Assembly (NCBI RefSeq): GCF_014897705.1
Contig: NZ_JABUXV010000009.1
Coordinates: 1 to 64,000, forward strand
DNA from: Brachybacterium sp. FME24
Lineage (GTDB): Bacteria > Actinomycetota > Actinomycetes > Actinomycetales > Dermabacteraceae
Reading direction: 5' to 3'
Length of the DNA: 64,000 nucleotides
In this document: positions 8,042 through 17,283 of the stretch, piece after piece
Numbering within the stretch: the first letter of the stretch is position 1
Layout: each line of letters begins with the position of its first letter
Translations under genes and position numbers: made by a program
Notes under the pieces: model-generated
What the model was told of the DNA's origin: nothing
The model's database searches: none
The model's input: only the letters and a program-made list of their open reading frames with translations

Positions 8042-8536
8042 ATGAGCGTGCTCGTCGCCTACGCGACCCACTCCGGAGCCACCCGCACCCTGGCGGAGAC
8101 CATCGCCCGGACTCTTGGGGACGAAGGCTTCGAGGTCGCGCTCCTCGATGTCGAAGAGGCGCCCGACCCGTCCGCCCACGACGCGCTCGTGCTGGGTTCC
8201 GCGGTGCGCGTCGAGTCCATCGAGAAGAGCGCCGTGGCCTGGATGGACCGGCACGCCTCGGCCGTCGCCGAGCGACCGTTCGCCTTCTTCTCCTGCTCCG
8301 GGTCCGCTTCCGACCCTGCCAAAGGTGGCAGGCAGAAGGCCACGGACGTGTTCCTCGACAGGCTCGACGCCACTCCGGTCGCGGTGAAGAACTTCCCCGG
8401 CTGGGTGATCATGGAGAAGATCCCGCTGCACGAGCGGGTCCTGCTGAGGTCCCTGCGCACGCCCATCGGAGACTTCCGCGACCTGCCCGCCGTCGCCGCG
8501 TGGGCGCGCGAGATCGCGCCGCTGCTCACCGCCTGA
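8042..8536 (+). CDS. Flavodoxin-domain protein (HemG-like)
   Basis: Flavodoxin fold of 164 residues. The N-terminal VLVAYATHSGATRTLAETIA is a phosphate-binding loop for FMN (T-x-S-G-x-T), and FFSCSGSASDP follows in the position of the second FMN loop. It resembles the flavodoxin-like family that contains HemG protoporphyrinogen oxidase, but is not close enough to assign that reaction. ATG 8042 has AGGA eight bases upstream; an in-frame ATG at 8033 is possible. The 3' end overlaps the convergent pdxT by 11 bases. Confidence 0.7.
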   Translation: MSVLVAYATHSGATRTLAETIARTLGDEGFEVALLDVEEAPDPSAHDALVLGSAVRVESIEKSAVAWMDRHASAVAERPFAFFSCSGSASDPAKGGRQKATDVFLDRLDATPVAVKNFPGWVIMEKIPLHERVLLRSLRTPIGDFRDLPAVAAWAREIAPLLTA

Positions 8537-9128
8537 GGGCCCGCTCCAGGAAGCGGCGGTGGAATCGGGTCTCGCCCGTGGACTCCGGGTGGAACGCCGT
8601 GCCCAGCAGTGATCCCTGCTCCGCCGCGACCACGCGCCCGTCGGGCAGGGAGGCGAGCGCCGTCGCACCCGGCCCGAGCTGCTCGACCACCGGGGCGCGG
8701 ATGAATGCGGCCCGCACCGCCGGCGGTCCCAGCACGCGCACGTCGAGGTCCGCCTCGAAGGAGTCGACCTGCCCGCCGAAGGCGTTGCGCCGCACCGTGA
8801 CATCGAGCCCGCCGAAGGTCACCTGGCCGTCGATCCCGTCGGCCAGACGGTCCGCGAGCAGGATCAGCCCCGCGCAGGTGCCCAGCACCGGCAGGCCGTC
8901 GGCGATGGCCGCGCGCAACGGCCCCCGCAGGTCGAAGGCGCGCGACAGCTTGTCGATGACGGTCGATTCCCCGCCCGGCAGCACCAGGCCGTCGACCCCC
9001 GCCAGCTCACCGGGTCGGCGGACCAGGGCGACCTGAGCACCGAGCTCCGACAGCACCCGGGCGTGCTCGCGCACATCGCCCTGCAGCGAGAGGATGCCGA
9101 TGCGCGGCCCCGTCCCGCGGGCGCTCAC
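8526..9128 (-). CDS. pdxT: Pyridoxal 5'-phosphate synthase glutaminase subunit PdxT
   Basis: Class I glutaminase of 200 residues that hydrolyses glutamine and passes ammonia to PdxS for PLP synthesis. The start [17 protein letters not shown] is the PdxT signature; PGGEST is near residue 51, the nucleophile Cys85 is in GTCAG, and the His-x-Glu pair is in FHPES near 179-183. The GTG start at 9128 overlaps the pdxS stop by four bases (GTGA), so synthesis of the two subunits is coupled. Confidence 0.95.
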   Translation of the reverse strand: MSARGTGPRIGILSLQGDVREHARVLSELGAQVALVRRPGELAGVDGLVLPGGESTVIDKLSRAFDLRGPLRAAIADGLPVLGTCAGLILLADRLADGIDGQVTFGGLDVTVRRNAFGGQVDSFEADLDVRVLGPPAVRAAFIRAPVVEQLGPGATALASLPDGRVVAAEQGSLLGTAFHPESTGETRFHRRFLERALRR

Positions 9129-10015
9129 CAGCCGCGCTCGGCCAGACGGTGGGGTGCGGGCAGGTCGGCCACGTTGATGCCGACCATCGCCTCGCCGAGC
9201 CCGCGCGAGACCTCGGCGATCACGGCCGGGTCGTCATGGAACGTGGTCGCCTTGACGATCGCGGCGGCACGCTGCTCCGGGTTGTCGGCCGTGAAGATGC
9301 CGGAGCCGACGAAGACCCCGTCGGCCCCCAGCTGCATCATCATCGCGGCGTCTGCCGGGGTGGCCACGCCGCCCGCGGTGAACAGCACGATCGGGAGGGT
9401 TCCGGTCTCGGCGACCTCGACGACCAGGTCGTACGGGGCCTGCAGCTCCTTGGCCGCGAGGTAGAGCTCGTCCTTGCTCTTGGCGGCCAGCGCGTTGATC
9501 TCCGCGGTGATGGTGCGGATGTGCTTGGTGGCCTCGGAGACGTCGCCGGTGCCGGCCTCGCCCTTGGAGCGGATCATGGCGGCGCCCTCGGTGATGCGGC
9601 GCAGGGCCTCGCCGAGATTCGTCGCGCCGCACACGAAGGGCACCGTGAAGCGGTGCTTGTCGATGTGGTGGGCGTAGTCCGCGGGGGAGAGCACCTCGGA
9701 CTCGTCGATGTAGTCCACGCCGAGCTGCTGCAGCACCTGAGCCTCGACGAAGTGGCCGATGCGGGCCTTGGCCATGACCGGGATCGAGACGGTCTCGATG
9801 ATGCTGTCGATCATGTCGGGGTCGCTCATGCGGGAGACGCCGCCCTGGGCGCGGATATCGGCCGGGACGCGCTCGAGGGCCATCACGGCCACGGCGCCGG
9901 CGTCCTCGGCGATCTTCGCCTGTTCGGCGGTGACGACGTCCATGATGACGCCGCCCTTCAGCATCTCGGCCAGCCCGCGCTTGACCGTCGCCGTGCCTGT
10001 GGTGGAAGTGCTCAT
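9125..10015 (-). CDS. pdxS: Pyridoxal 5'-phosphate synthase lyase subunit PdxS
   Basis: TIM-barrel subunit of 296 residues that makes PLP from ribose 5-phosphate, glyceraldehyde 3-phosphate and ammonia (DXP-independent route). Highly conserved segments include [53 protein letters not shown] and [17 protein letters not shown]; catalytic lysines are in the expected segments. ATG 10015 gives the usual family length; another ATG nine bases upstream is possible. It heads the pdxST operon and is divergent from pdxR. Confidence 0.96.
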   Translation of the reverse strand: MSTSTTGTATVKRGLAEMLKGGVIMDVVTAEQAKIAEDAGAVAVMALERVPADIRAQGGVSRMSDPDMIDSIIETVSIPVMAKARIGHFVEAQVLQQLGVDYIDESEVLSPADYAHHIDKHRFTVPFVCGATNLGEALRRITEGAAMIRSKGEAGTGDVSEATKHIRTITAEINALAAKSKDELYLAAKELQAPYDLVVEVAETGTLPIVLFTAGGVATPADAAMMMQLGADGVFVGSGIFTADNPEQRAAAIVKATTFHDDPAVIAEVSRGLGEAMVGINVADLPAPHRLAERGW

Positions 10016-10084
10016 CGGATCCATCCCGTCGCTGTCGCGGCGCGGGCCGACGGCATCCGACGCGCCGGCCCTCCCTGCACCACA

Positions 10085-10098
10085 TTGGCCTAGGTCAA
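10085..10098. promoter_or_regulatory. Imperfect palindrome in the pdxS-pdxR gap
   Basis: TTGGCCTAGGTCAA is a 14-base palindrome with one mismatched pair, in the 234-base divergent gap. It is a candidate PdxR site; on the minus strand TTGACC also resembles a -35 box for pdxS. Confidence 0.35.
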
Positions 10099-10249
10099 AA
10101 CGTAGCATGGCCTGTGCCGTCGGGCGAGGGGCTGTTCATGGAGCGATCCGGGAGGGCGTGAGCGGCGCCGCGCCGGAGCCTTCGGCGAGGCCGGCGCTCG
10201 CCGCGGAGCCGGTGCGGCCACGTGCTGCGCTCCGCCTAGACTCAGGAGC

Positions 10250-11584
10250 GTGCGAACGGACAGTGACCTGGTGATCAGCGGCGGGACCGCCGTGGAGATC
10301 GCCGACAGCGTGCGGGCGCTCGTCGACCGCGGCGAGCTGACTCCCGGGCAGAGCCTGCCCTCCGTGCGCGCGCTCGCCGAGCAGCTCGGCGTCAACCGCA
10401 ACACCGCCGTGGCCGCCTATCGGAACCTCGCCCGCTCCGGAGTCGTCGTCTCCCAGGGGCGCGCCGGCACCCGGGTCGCGCAGCGGTCCGCCGTCGCGCA
10501 GGAGGGTTTCGCCGCCGCCGGATCGCTCCGCGACGTCGGCACCGGCAATCCCGATCCGCACCTGATCCCGGATCTCGGACCGGCGCTGTCCGCCGCCACG
10601 GGCCGCCCGGTGCTCTATGGGGAGCCCCTCATCGACCGGGACCTCGAGCAGTGGGCACGGGACTGGATGACCGTCGACGCTCCGGGGGATCCGGCCGACG
10701 TGCGCCTCACCCTGACCAGCGGCGCCGTCGACGCGGTGGAGCGGCTGCTCGCCCAGGCCCTCATACGGGACGACGCCGTGGCCCTCGAGGACCCGTGCTT
10801 CCTGGCCAGCATCCACATCGCCCGACTCGGCGGGTACCGCGCCGTGCCCGTCCCGGTCGATGCCGAGGGGATGACCGTCGCCGGTCTCCGAGCCGCCCTG
10901 GAGGACGGCGTGCGCGCGGTCGTGTGCACTCCGCGCGCGCAGAACCCCACCGGGGCCTCGCTCAGCGAACGCCGGGCGGCCCAGCTGCGGGAGTCGCTCG
11001 CCGAACACCCGTACGTCCTGGTCATCCAGGACGACTACTACTCGTTCCTCTCCCAGCGGCCCTTCCACTCGATCGTCGGTCCCGAGCATCGACGCTGGGC
11101 GCTGCTGCGGTCCGTCTCGAAGTTCGTAGGGCCCGATATGTGCCTGGCCGTGACCGCCACGGACCCCGACACCGCGGGCCGGCTCGCGCTGCGGCTCAGC
11201 CCCGGCACGACCTGGGTCAGCCACCTGCTGCAGCGTCTCACCCACGCCGTGCTGCGGGACCCCGACGCCCTCGCCCTGATCGACCGCGCAGGGGCCCACT
11301 ACGCCGAACGGAACGCCGCCTTCGCCGCTCGCCTGACGGCGCAGGGACTGCCGGTCGAAGCGGGCGACGGGATGAGCCTGTGGACCCCCGTTCCGGCGCC
11401 GGCGCGGGACGTCGCCGAACGGCTCATGCGCCGCGGGTGGCTCGCGCGAACCGGGGACGACTTCCGCCTTGCACCGGACGCGGAACCCTCGCGCCACCTG
11501 CGGCTGACGGTGCACGACCTGTCCGAGGAGGACGCCGCGACGCTCGCTGCGGATGTCGCCGGAGCCTCCCGCGAAGCACTCTGA
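10250..11584 (+). CDS. pdxR: MocR/GntR-type regulator with aminotransferase domain, PdxR
   Basis: Regulator of 444 residues. The N-terminal GntR winged helix (about 10-75; LTPGQSLPSVRALAEQLGVN) is fused to a fold-type I aminotransferase-like domain that keeps the PLP lysine in SVSKFVGPD (around residue 290) and the QNPTG motif. In this family PLP binding switches the protein, usually activating pdxST when PLP is scarce. The divergent position to pdxS supports PdxR. GTG 10250 is the only start close to the helix domain. Confidence 0.9.
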   Translation: MRTDSDLVISGGTAVEIADSVRALVDRGELTPGQSLPSVRALAEQLGVNRNTAVAAYRNLARSGVVVSQGRAGTRVAQRSAVAQEGFAAAGSLRDVGTGNPDPHLIPDLGPALSAATGRPVLYGEPLIDRDLEQWARDWMTVDAPGDPADVRLTLTSGAVDAVERLLAQALIRDDAVALEDPCFLASIHIARLGGYRAVPVPVDAEGMTVAGLRAALEDGVRAVVCTPRAQNPTGASLSERRAAQLRESLAEHPYVLVIQDDYYSFLSQRPFHSIVGPEHRRWALLRSVSKFVGPDMCLAVTATDPDTAGRLALRLSPGTTWVSHLLQRLTHAVLRDPDALALIDRAGAHYAERNAAFAARLTAQGLPVEAGDGMSLWTPVPAPARDVAERLMRRGWLARTGDDFRLAPDAEPSRHLRLTVHDLSEEDAATLAADVAGASREAL

Positions 11585-11634
11585 CCGGCGCGAGAACCGA
11601 GCGGTGATGCACGTCACACGCTAGGATCCACGGC

Positions 11635-12858
11635 ATGCTGGATTCCCTGACCCGCACCCGTCTCTCGGCCATGATGTTCCTCGAGTTCTTCGTGTGGGGA
11701 GCCTGGTTCGTCACCCTCGGCACCTACCTCGCCGCGAACCTCGAGGCCAGCGGCAGCCAGATCGCCCTCGCCTTCCTCACCCAGAGCCTCGGTGCGATCC
11801 TCGCCCCGTTCATCGTGGGCCTGATCGCAGACCGCTTCTTCGCTGCCCAGCGCATCCTCGGGGTGCTGCACCTGTTCAGCGCGGTGATGCTGTTCCTCGC
11901 CGGCCGCCAGGACGACTTCGGCGGCTTCTTCGTGTTCGCGCTGCTCGCGATGATCTCCTTCATGCCCACCCTCGCGCTGGCGAACTCGATCTCGTTCCGC
12001 CGCATGGAGAGCCCCGAGAAGCAGTTCCCCAGCGTGCGCGTGTTCGGCACCATCGGCTGGATCATCGCCGGGCTGCTCATCGGATGGCTCGGCTGGGAAA
12101 GCGGCGGCGCGCTCCAGCACACCTTCGTGATGGCCGCGATCGGCTCCGCACTGCTGGGCATCTACGCCTTCACCCTCCCGCACACCCCGCCCGAGCAGAG
12201 CGACGGCCCGCCCACGGTGCGCGACGTGCTGGGGTTGGATGCGCTGGCGCTGTTGACGTCCCGCTCCTACCTGGTCTTCTTCATCGCCTCCATCCTGATC
12301 TGCATCCCGCTGGCCTTCTACTACAACTTCACCAACCTGTACCTCAACGAGATCGGGGTGCCCAGGGCCGCCGCCGTGCAGTCCCTCGGGCAGGTCTCCG
12401 AGGTGCTGTTCCTGCTGGTCATGCCGCTCATGCTGAAGAAGCTCGGCATCAAGCGGACCCTGCTGATCGGCATGCTCGCCTGGGCTGCCCGTTACGCGCT
12501 GTTCGCCTTCGGCGACGCCGGCTCGCTGATCTGGCTGGTGATCCTCGGCCTGGTCCTGCACGGTGTCTGCTACGACTTCTTCTTCGTCGCCGGGCAGATC
12601 TACACCGACCGCTTCGCCCCGGCGAAGGTGCGCTCCGCCGCCCAGGGCCTCATCTCCCTGGCCACCTACGGCGTGGGCCTGCTGATCGGCTCGCTCATCT
12701 CCGGCCCGATCGTCGATGCCTTCCTCGCGAGCGACGGGACGCATGACTGGCTCACGATCTGGCTGATCCCGGCCGCCCTCGCCGTGCTGGTCACGGTCTT
12801 CTTCGCCGCCCTGTTCCGGGAGAAGGAGACGGTGAAGGCCGCCGACGTGCCGGCGTAG
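11635..12858 (+). CDS. MFS transporter, nucleoside:H+ symporter type
   Basis: Twelve-helix carrier of 407 residues. The N-terminus (LSAMMFLEFFVWGAWFVTLG) and NSISFRRMESPEKQFPSVR closely match the NupG/XapB nucleoside:H+ symporter family. It should import nucleosides by proton symport; related actinobacterial members have not all been tested, so sugars are possible. It is a single gene, 50 bases after pdxR, converging on the secreted propeller gene. A short GC-rich stem (12875-12892) lies in the gap. Confidence 0.8.
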   Translation: MLDSLTRTRLSAMMFLEFFVWGAWFVTLGTYLAANLEASGSQIALAFLTQSLGAILAPFIVGLIADRFFAAQRILGVLHLFSAVMLFLAGRQDDFGGFFVFALLAMISFMPTLALANSISFRRMESPEKQFPSVRVFGTIGWIIAGLLIGWLGWESGGALQHTFVMAAIGSALLGIYAFTLPHTPPEQSDGPPTVRDVLGLDALALLTSRSYLVFFIASILICIPLAFYYNFTNLYLNEIGVPRAAAVQSLGQVSEVLFLLVMPLMLKKLGIKRTLLIGMLAWAARYALFAFGDAGSLIWLVILGLVLHGVCYDFFFVAGQIYTDRFAPAKVRSAAQGLISLATYGVGLLIGSLISGPIVDAFLASDGTHDWLTIWLIPAALAVLVTVFFAALFREKETVKAADVPA

Positions 12859-12940
12859 ACGCGCAGCGCCCCGAGCGGCCGGTCCGGGCCGCATGTCGTT
12901 CCCGATCGTGATCGGTTCGGTGCGCTCCCGCTGCCAGCGC

Positions 12941-14146
12941 TCAGCCCAGCGACCCGTACCAGGGCCGGCAGACTCCCTCCTCGCTCGGGGCCGAGGTGAT
13001 CTCCAGCAGGTGCCCGGTGTGGGTGCGGGTGAAGGTCGGCGAGTAGTTCGGGCAGTAGTTGTTGTACGGATCCTCGACCGGCACCGGGGCGGGTTCGACG
13101 ACCCAGCGGATCCGTCCCTGCAGGGCGCGATCTCGCGTGCGCAGCACCACCTGACCGTTGTGCTCGGAGAGCTCTCCGTCGGAGGTGTAGTGCATCTGGG
13201 CGCCGAGGATCACGGAGCCGTCGTCATCGATCGTGAGAGTGGGAGTGTGGCGCGGCTCGGTGCCGTCCGCCGCCCGGATCAGCGGGTCCCGGGAGGTCGT
13301 CGGGCCCCACTCGCGCGGGTCCTCGGACGTGCGCAGGTACGTGCGGCAGTGGTCCTGCGGCCCGCAGATCTCGTAGCTCATGGCCCACCGGCCGGTGCGC
13401 AGGCGGCGCACGGTGGGCATGCCCGGGCGAGCGGTCGGATCCTCGAGCTCGATGATCGGCTGCGGCTCGGTCCAGGTCAGGCCGTCGAGGGAGGTCTGCT
13501 GCACGATCTTCTGCGAGTGCTTCTCCCCGTCGGTCTCGTCGCAGTACCAGAGCACCAGGGTGCCGTCGTCGGTCACGGCGAACTCCGGCTCCCACAGGCC
13601 TCCGGCGTTCTCGGCGACCGCGGTGATCGCGATCCGCTCCCAGCTGCGGCCGACGTCCGTGCTCGCCCAGAGACGGATCGACATGTGGCGATCCGCGATG
13701 TCGGCGCCGACCGAGGCGCTCCACAGCAAGGTGCCCTCCGGCAGGTCGCCGACCGCGCGGGGCAGCTCGTACAGCGTGGCGCAGCACAGCCCGCCGCCGG
13801 CATCGGTGGCTTCATCGAACACTGTGCTCACCTGCGCGAACGTGGCGCCGCCGTCGACGGATTCCCAGATCCTGCCGAATCCCGAGGGGCCCTCGAAGGA
13901 GACCGCGGAGGCGAGCAGGCGGTCGTTCGCCGGGCCGTTGTGGGCCAGGCGCACCACCCGTGGGTAGAGGCCGGTGCCGTCGAGGAGCAGCTGCGGGGGG
14001 CGATCCTCGGGCCGGTGGCGCCCTCCGGACGTGCCTGAGCGGTCAGTAGGGCCGGTCCCGTCGGCGAAGGAGGGGGCGGCCATTCCGGCAGCGGCCGTCG
14101 TGGTCAGGGCCGCGGTCAGGGCGGAGGTCAAGGTGCGTCGTCGCAT
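12941..14146 (-). CDS. Secreted sialidase-fold (BNR) glycosidase, GH93-like
   Basis: Exported protein of 401 residues with a signal peptide (RRRTLTSALTAALTTTAAAG, cut near SFADG). The body is a predicted beta-propeller with Asp-box motifs: SVDGGATF near 95, STDVGRSW near 165, and later repeats in which D-D-G recurs. The fold is shared by sialidases and GH93 exo-1,5-alpha-L-arabinanases. Because it follows a GH51 arabinofuranosidase gene by 35 bases and faces a sugar importer, GH93-like action on arabinan is the best guess; sialidase is the alternative. I cannot confirm catalytic residues. Confidence 0.55.
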   Translation of the reverse strand: MRRRTLTSALTAALTTTAAAGMAAPSFADGTGPTDRSGTSGGRHRPEDRPPQLLLDGTGLYPRVVRLAHNGPANDRLLASAVSFEGPSGFGRIWESVDGGATFAQVSTVFDEATDAGGGLCCATLYELPRAVGDLPEGTLLWSASVGADIADRHMSIRLWASTDVGRSWERIAITAVAENAGGLWEPEFAVTDDGTLVLWYCDETDGEKHSQKIVQQTSLDGLTWTEPQPIIELEDPTARPGMPTVRRLRTGRWAMSYEICGPQDHCRTYLRTSEDPREWGPTTSRDPLIRAADGTEPRHTPTLTIDDDGSVILGAQMHYTSDGELSEHNGQVVLRTRDRALQGRIRWVVEPAPVPVEDPYNNYCPNYSPTFTRTHTGHLLEITSAPSEEGVCRPWYGSLG

Positions 14147-14181
14147 GGTCGTGCCATCACTTTCTGCAGGGGGCGGGGGAG

Positions 14182-15729
14182 TCAGGGGCGCGCGTGGAGG
14201 CGGATCATGGCCCAGCTGATCGGGGGGAGGGTGGCGGTGAGCAGGGCGTCGTCGAGCTGCACGCCGGGCAGGGGGCGCGGCACGACACGGTCGGGGTCAT
14301 CGGCCGTGTTCACGGCGTAGGGGTCCTCCTCGTGCAGAAGGACGGATTCGCTGATCTCGAACGTCCCGTCCTGTCCGCCAGCGCTCCGTTGTCCGAAGGC
14401 ACCGAGCGGGAGCGAGATGTCGACCGCCTCGCCGGGGGCGCGGTTGACGGCGAACACGGTGAGGGCGCCGGCCCCCTCGTCCCAGGTGGCCACGGAGTCC
14501 AGGGCGAGACTCTGCCCGAACTTCGCATTCTCGGTGGCAGGGGAGTCGATCGCCGCTCGCAACACCTGACCGGAGGCGTGCTTCGAGGTGAGCGCGAAAG
14601 GATGGAAGATGGTCTGACGCCAGGCCCGCCCGCCCGGCTCGGTGCGGATCGGGCCGAGCACGTTGACCAGCTGCGCCTGCGAGGCAGAGGCCACCCGGTC
14701 CGTGTGCCGCAGCAGGCTGATCAGCAGCGACCCCACCACGACGGCGTCCTGCGCGGTGTACGTGGACTCGGCGAAGCGCGGCGCGATCGGCCAGTCGTCC
14801 CCCGTGGGCTCCGTGCCGGGGTCGCCGTGGGCATTGTTGGTCACGTTCCATTCGTCGAAGCTGATCATGATGCGCTTGTCGTGCCGCCCCAGCGCCCGCA
14901 CGTGATCGCAGGCGGCGACGACAGCGTCGATGTAGGCGTCCATGTCGTCGGCAGAGGCGAGATAGGAGGCCTGGTCGCCGTCCTCCTCGCGGTAGTACAC
15001 GTGCGCTGAGAGCATGTCGATCGCGTCGTACCCGGCTTCGAGCACCGCTTGCTCCCAGGCCCCGAACGTCGGCATCGAGGAGTGCGAGGACCCGCAGGCC
15101 ACGAGCTCGAGGTCGGGATCCTCCAGGCGCATGGCGCGGGCGGTCTCCGCGGCGAGGCGGCCGTACACCTCGGCGGGACGATGCCCGATCTGCCACGGCC
15201 CGTCCATCTCGTTGCCCAGGCACCACATCCCGATGCCGTACGGCGCGGGATGTCCGTTGGCCGCGCGCCGGTCCGAGAGCGCGGTGCCCACGGGGGCGTT
15301 GGCGTACTCCAGCACGTCCAGGGCTTCCTGCAGCCCGCGGGTGCCGAGGTTGACGGCATACATCGGCTCGACGCCCGCCTCGGCCGCCCAGGCCATGAAC
15401 TCGTCGAGACCGAAACTGTTGGGCTCCATCGAGTGCCAGGCCAGGTCGTGTCGCCGTGGTCGGTCCTCGGCCGGGCCCACGCCGTCCTCCCAGCGGTAGC
15501 CGGAGACGAAGTTCCCGCCGGGGTAGCGGACGGAGCTGACGCCCAGCTCACGGGTGAGCTCCAGGACGTCCGTGCGCCGTCCGGCGGCGTCGGCCGAGGG
15601 GTGTCCAGGTTCGAAGATGCCGGTGTACACGCAGCGCGCCATGTGCTCGACGAAGCTGCCGAAAGTGCGCCGGCGCACCGGGCCGACGCGGTGGGCGGGA
15701 TGCAGATCGATCGTGCCGTGGAGGGTCAT
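14182..15729 (-). CDS. abfA: Alpha-L-arabinofuranosidase, GH51
   Basis: Intracellular enzyme of 515 residues that releases terminal L-arabinofuranose from arabino-oligosaccharides. GH51 features are clear: FGSFVEHMARCVYTGIFEPG near the N-terminus, the acid/base Glu174 in GNEMDGPW, the nucleophile Glu293 in SFDEWNVT, and a C-terminal beta domain ending with MIRLHARP. No signal peptide is present, so it acts on imported oligosaccharides. It is the first gene of a minus-strand pair and is divergent from the ABC importer. Confidence 0.93.
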   Translation of the reverse strand: MTLHGTIDLHPAHRVGPVRRRTFGSFVEHMARCVYTGIFEPGHPSADAAGRRTDVLELTRELGVSSVRYPGGNFVSGYRWEDGVGPAEDRPRRHDLAWHSMEPNSFGLDEFMAWAAEAGVEPMYAVNLGTRGLQEALDVLEYANAPVGTALSDRRAANGHPAPYGIGMWCLGNEMDGPWQIGHRPAEVYGRLAAETARAMRLEDPDLELVACGSSHSSMPTFGAWEQAVLEAGYDAIDMLSAHVYYREEDGDQASYLASADDMDAYIDAVVAACDHVRALGRHDKRIMISFDEWNVTNNAHGDPGTEPTGDDWPIAPRFAESTYTAQDAVVVGSLLISLLRHTDRVASASQAQLVNVLGPIRTEPGGRAWRQTIFHPFALTSKHASGQVLRAAIDSPATENAKFGQSLALDSVATWDEGAGALTVFAVNRAPGEAVDISLPLGAFGQRSAGGQDGTFEISESVLLHEEDPYAVNTADDPDRVVPRPLPGVQLDDALLTATLPPISWAMIRLHARP

Positions 15730-15784
15730 CGGTGACTCCTTCGCCCGCGGGGATCGACAGTGGGAGAGGTCCGCGGCCGGGTGC

Positions 15785-15813
15785 TTGCTGACTCTAGTTC
15801 AACGATGTACCTT
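15785..15813 (+). promoter_or_regulatory. Promoter with operator-like dyad for the arabinoside importer
   Basis: TTGCTG (15785-15790), 17 bases, TACCTT (15808-15813). The dyad GTTCAACGATGTAC (15797-15810; 5 of 7 pairs symmetric, central CG) fills the spacer and has the architecture of a LacI-family site. The likely binder is the LacI protein at 19837. Confidence 0.45.
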
Positions 15814-15936
15814 GTGCCACACCTCACAGCGAATCTTTGCGAAGAGCGGTCGGCCGGCCGATGGGGGCCCCGACGCAGAACCCCGGGACGGCGTGCGCCG
15901 CCGGGTGGTCTCGACGACGAGACAGATCGGATCACG

Positions 15937-17283
15937 ATGAGACGACGACGATTCCTGACCGGTGCAGTCGGCGCCGCCGCAGCCGCCACGGCGGGCGCCA
16001 CCACCGGATGCGGCAACCTCCATTCCGGCGACCCCGACGTGCTGACCTTCATGTTCCGCGGCTCCACCGAAGAGCGCGAGGTGTTCTCCCGCGCCGTGGC
16101 CGTGTTCGAGGAGCGCACCGGGCACCAGGTCGACCTGATCTCCACCTCTGCCGACCAGTACGCGACGAAGCTGCAGACGGCGATCCTCGGCAATTCCACC
16201 CCCGACGTCTTCTACCTCGAACCGCCGCGAACCATGGCGTACGTGACCAACGGGGTGCTGGCGGACCTCACCCCCTTCGTCGAGGCGACCGACCTCCCCG
16301 TCGACGACATCTGGCCCGCCGGCCTGGACCTGTACCGCTTCGACGGTGATCGCGTCGGCACGGGGCCGCTGTACGCGATGCCCAAGGATGTCGGTCCGTT
16401 CTCCTTCGGCTATAACAAGACCCTTTTCGAGGAGATGGGCGTCGAGCCTCCCGACCCGAGCGTGCCGCTGGACTGGGATGAGTTCCTGGCCCGCTGTCTG
16501 GCGCTGACCGGGGACCGCGACGGCGACGGGGTCACCGACTCCTGGGGCACCTCGGTGAACATCGGGGCCGAGCTCCACAGCTACGTGTGGTCCAACGGGG
16601 GCTCCTGGCTCAGCGAAGACGCCCGCACCGTTACCATCGACACTCCCGAGTTCGCCGAAGCGCTGCAGTACGTCGTGGACCTGCGCGAGGTGCACGGGGT
16701 GACACCGTCGATCAACGAGACCGAGGGCCTGGACGGGTACCAGCGCTGGCTGCGTGGCCAGATCGGGTTCTTCCCGGTCGCACCGTGGGATCTGACCCTC
16801 TACCGCACCCTGGATTTCGAGTTCGACCTGTGCCCCTATCCGGCAGGCCGCACCGGCATCTCCGCCACGAACATCGGCTCCCTGGGAATCGGCGTCTCGG
16901 CGAGCAGTCGGCGCCCCGACCGGGCCGCCGAACTCGCGATGTTCCTCGCCTGCGATCCCGAGGCCCAGGCGATCATCGTCGGCGAGGGGCAGACCATCCC
17001 CAACACCCGCTCTCACGCTGCGACGTGGGTCCAGGACACGTCGATCGAACCGCAGAACAAGCAGGAGTACCTCGACATCGTCGAGGAGTACGGCCGGTTC
17101 GTCCCCAACACCCTCACCTACACCCCCGAATGGCTGGATGCCTTCTTCACCAATCTCCAACCCGTCCTCGAAGGCCGGCAGGACGTCGGCGAGTACCTCG
17201 CCGCCACCCAGCCCGTGATGCAGGGCTTCCTGGACACCGGGCGCGAGCAGTTCCGCATCGACCAGGAGGCGAACTCGCAATGA
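15937..17283 (+). CDS. Sugar ABC transporter substrate-binding lipoprotein
   Basis: Family 1 extracellular solute-binding protein of 448 residues. The N-terminus has twin arginines (RRRRFLTGAV) and a lipobox ending ATTGC, so it is probably a lipoprotein, possibly Tat-exported. The mature part shows the typical order: FMFRGSTEEREVFSRAVAVF, then PDVFYLEPPRTMAYV near 85, and PLYAMPKDVGPFSFGYNK near 140. It should bind an oligosaccharide, by context an arabino-oligosaccharide. ATG 15937 is chosen because the signal starts there. The stop overlaps the next ATG (ATGA). Confidence 0.9.
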   Translation: MRRRRFLTGAVGAAAAATAGATTGCGNLHSGDPDVLTFMFRGSTEEREVFSRAVAVFEERTGHQVDLISTSADQYATKLQTAILGNSTPDVFYLEPPRTMAYVTNGVLADLTPFVEATDLPVDDIWPAGLDLYRFDGDRVGTGPLYAMPKDVGPFSFGYNKTLFEEMGVEPPDPSVPLDWDEFLARCLALTGDRDGDGVTDSWGTSVNIGAELHSYVWSNGGSWLSEDARTVTIDTPEFAEALQYVVDLREVHGVTPSINETEGLDGYQRWLRGQIGFFPVAPWDLTLYRTLDFEFDLCPYPAGRTGISATNIGSLGIGVSASSRRPDRAAELAMFLACDPEAQAIIVGEGQTIPNTRSHAATWVQDTSIEPQNKQEYLDIVEEYGRFVPNTLTYTPEWLDAFFTNLQPVLEGRQDVGEYLAATQPVMQGFLDTGREQFRIDQEANSQ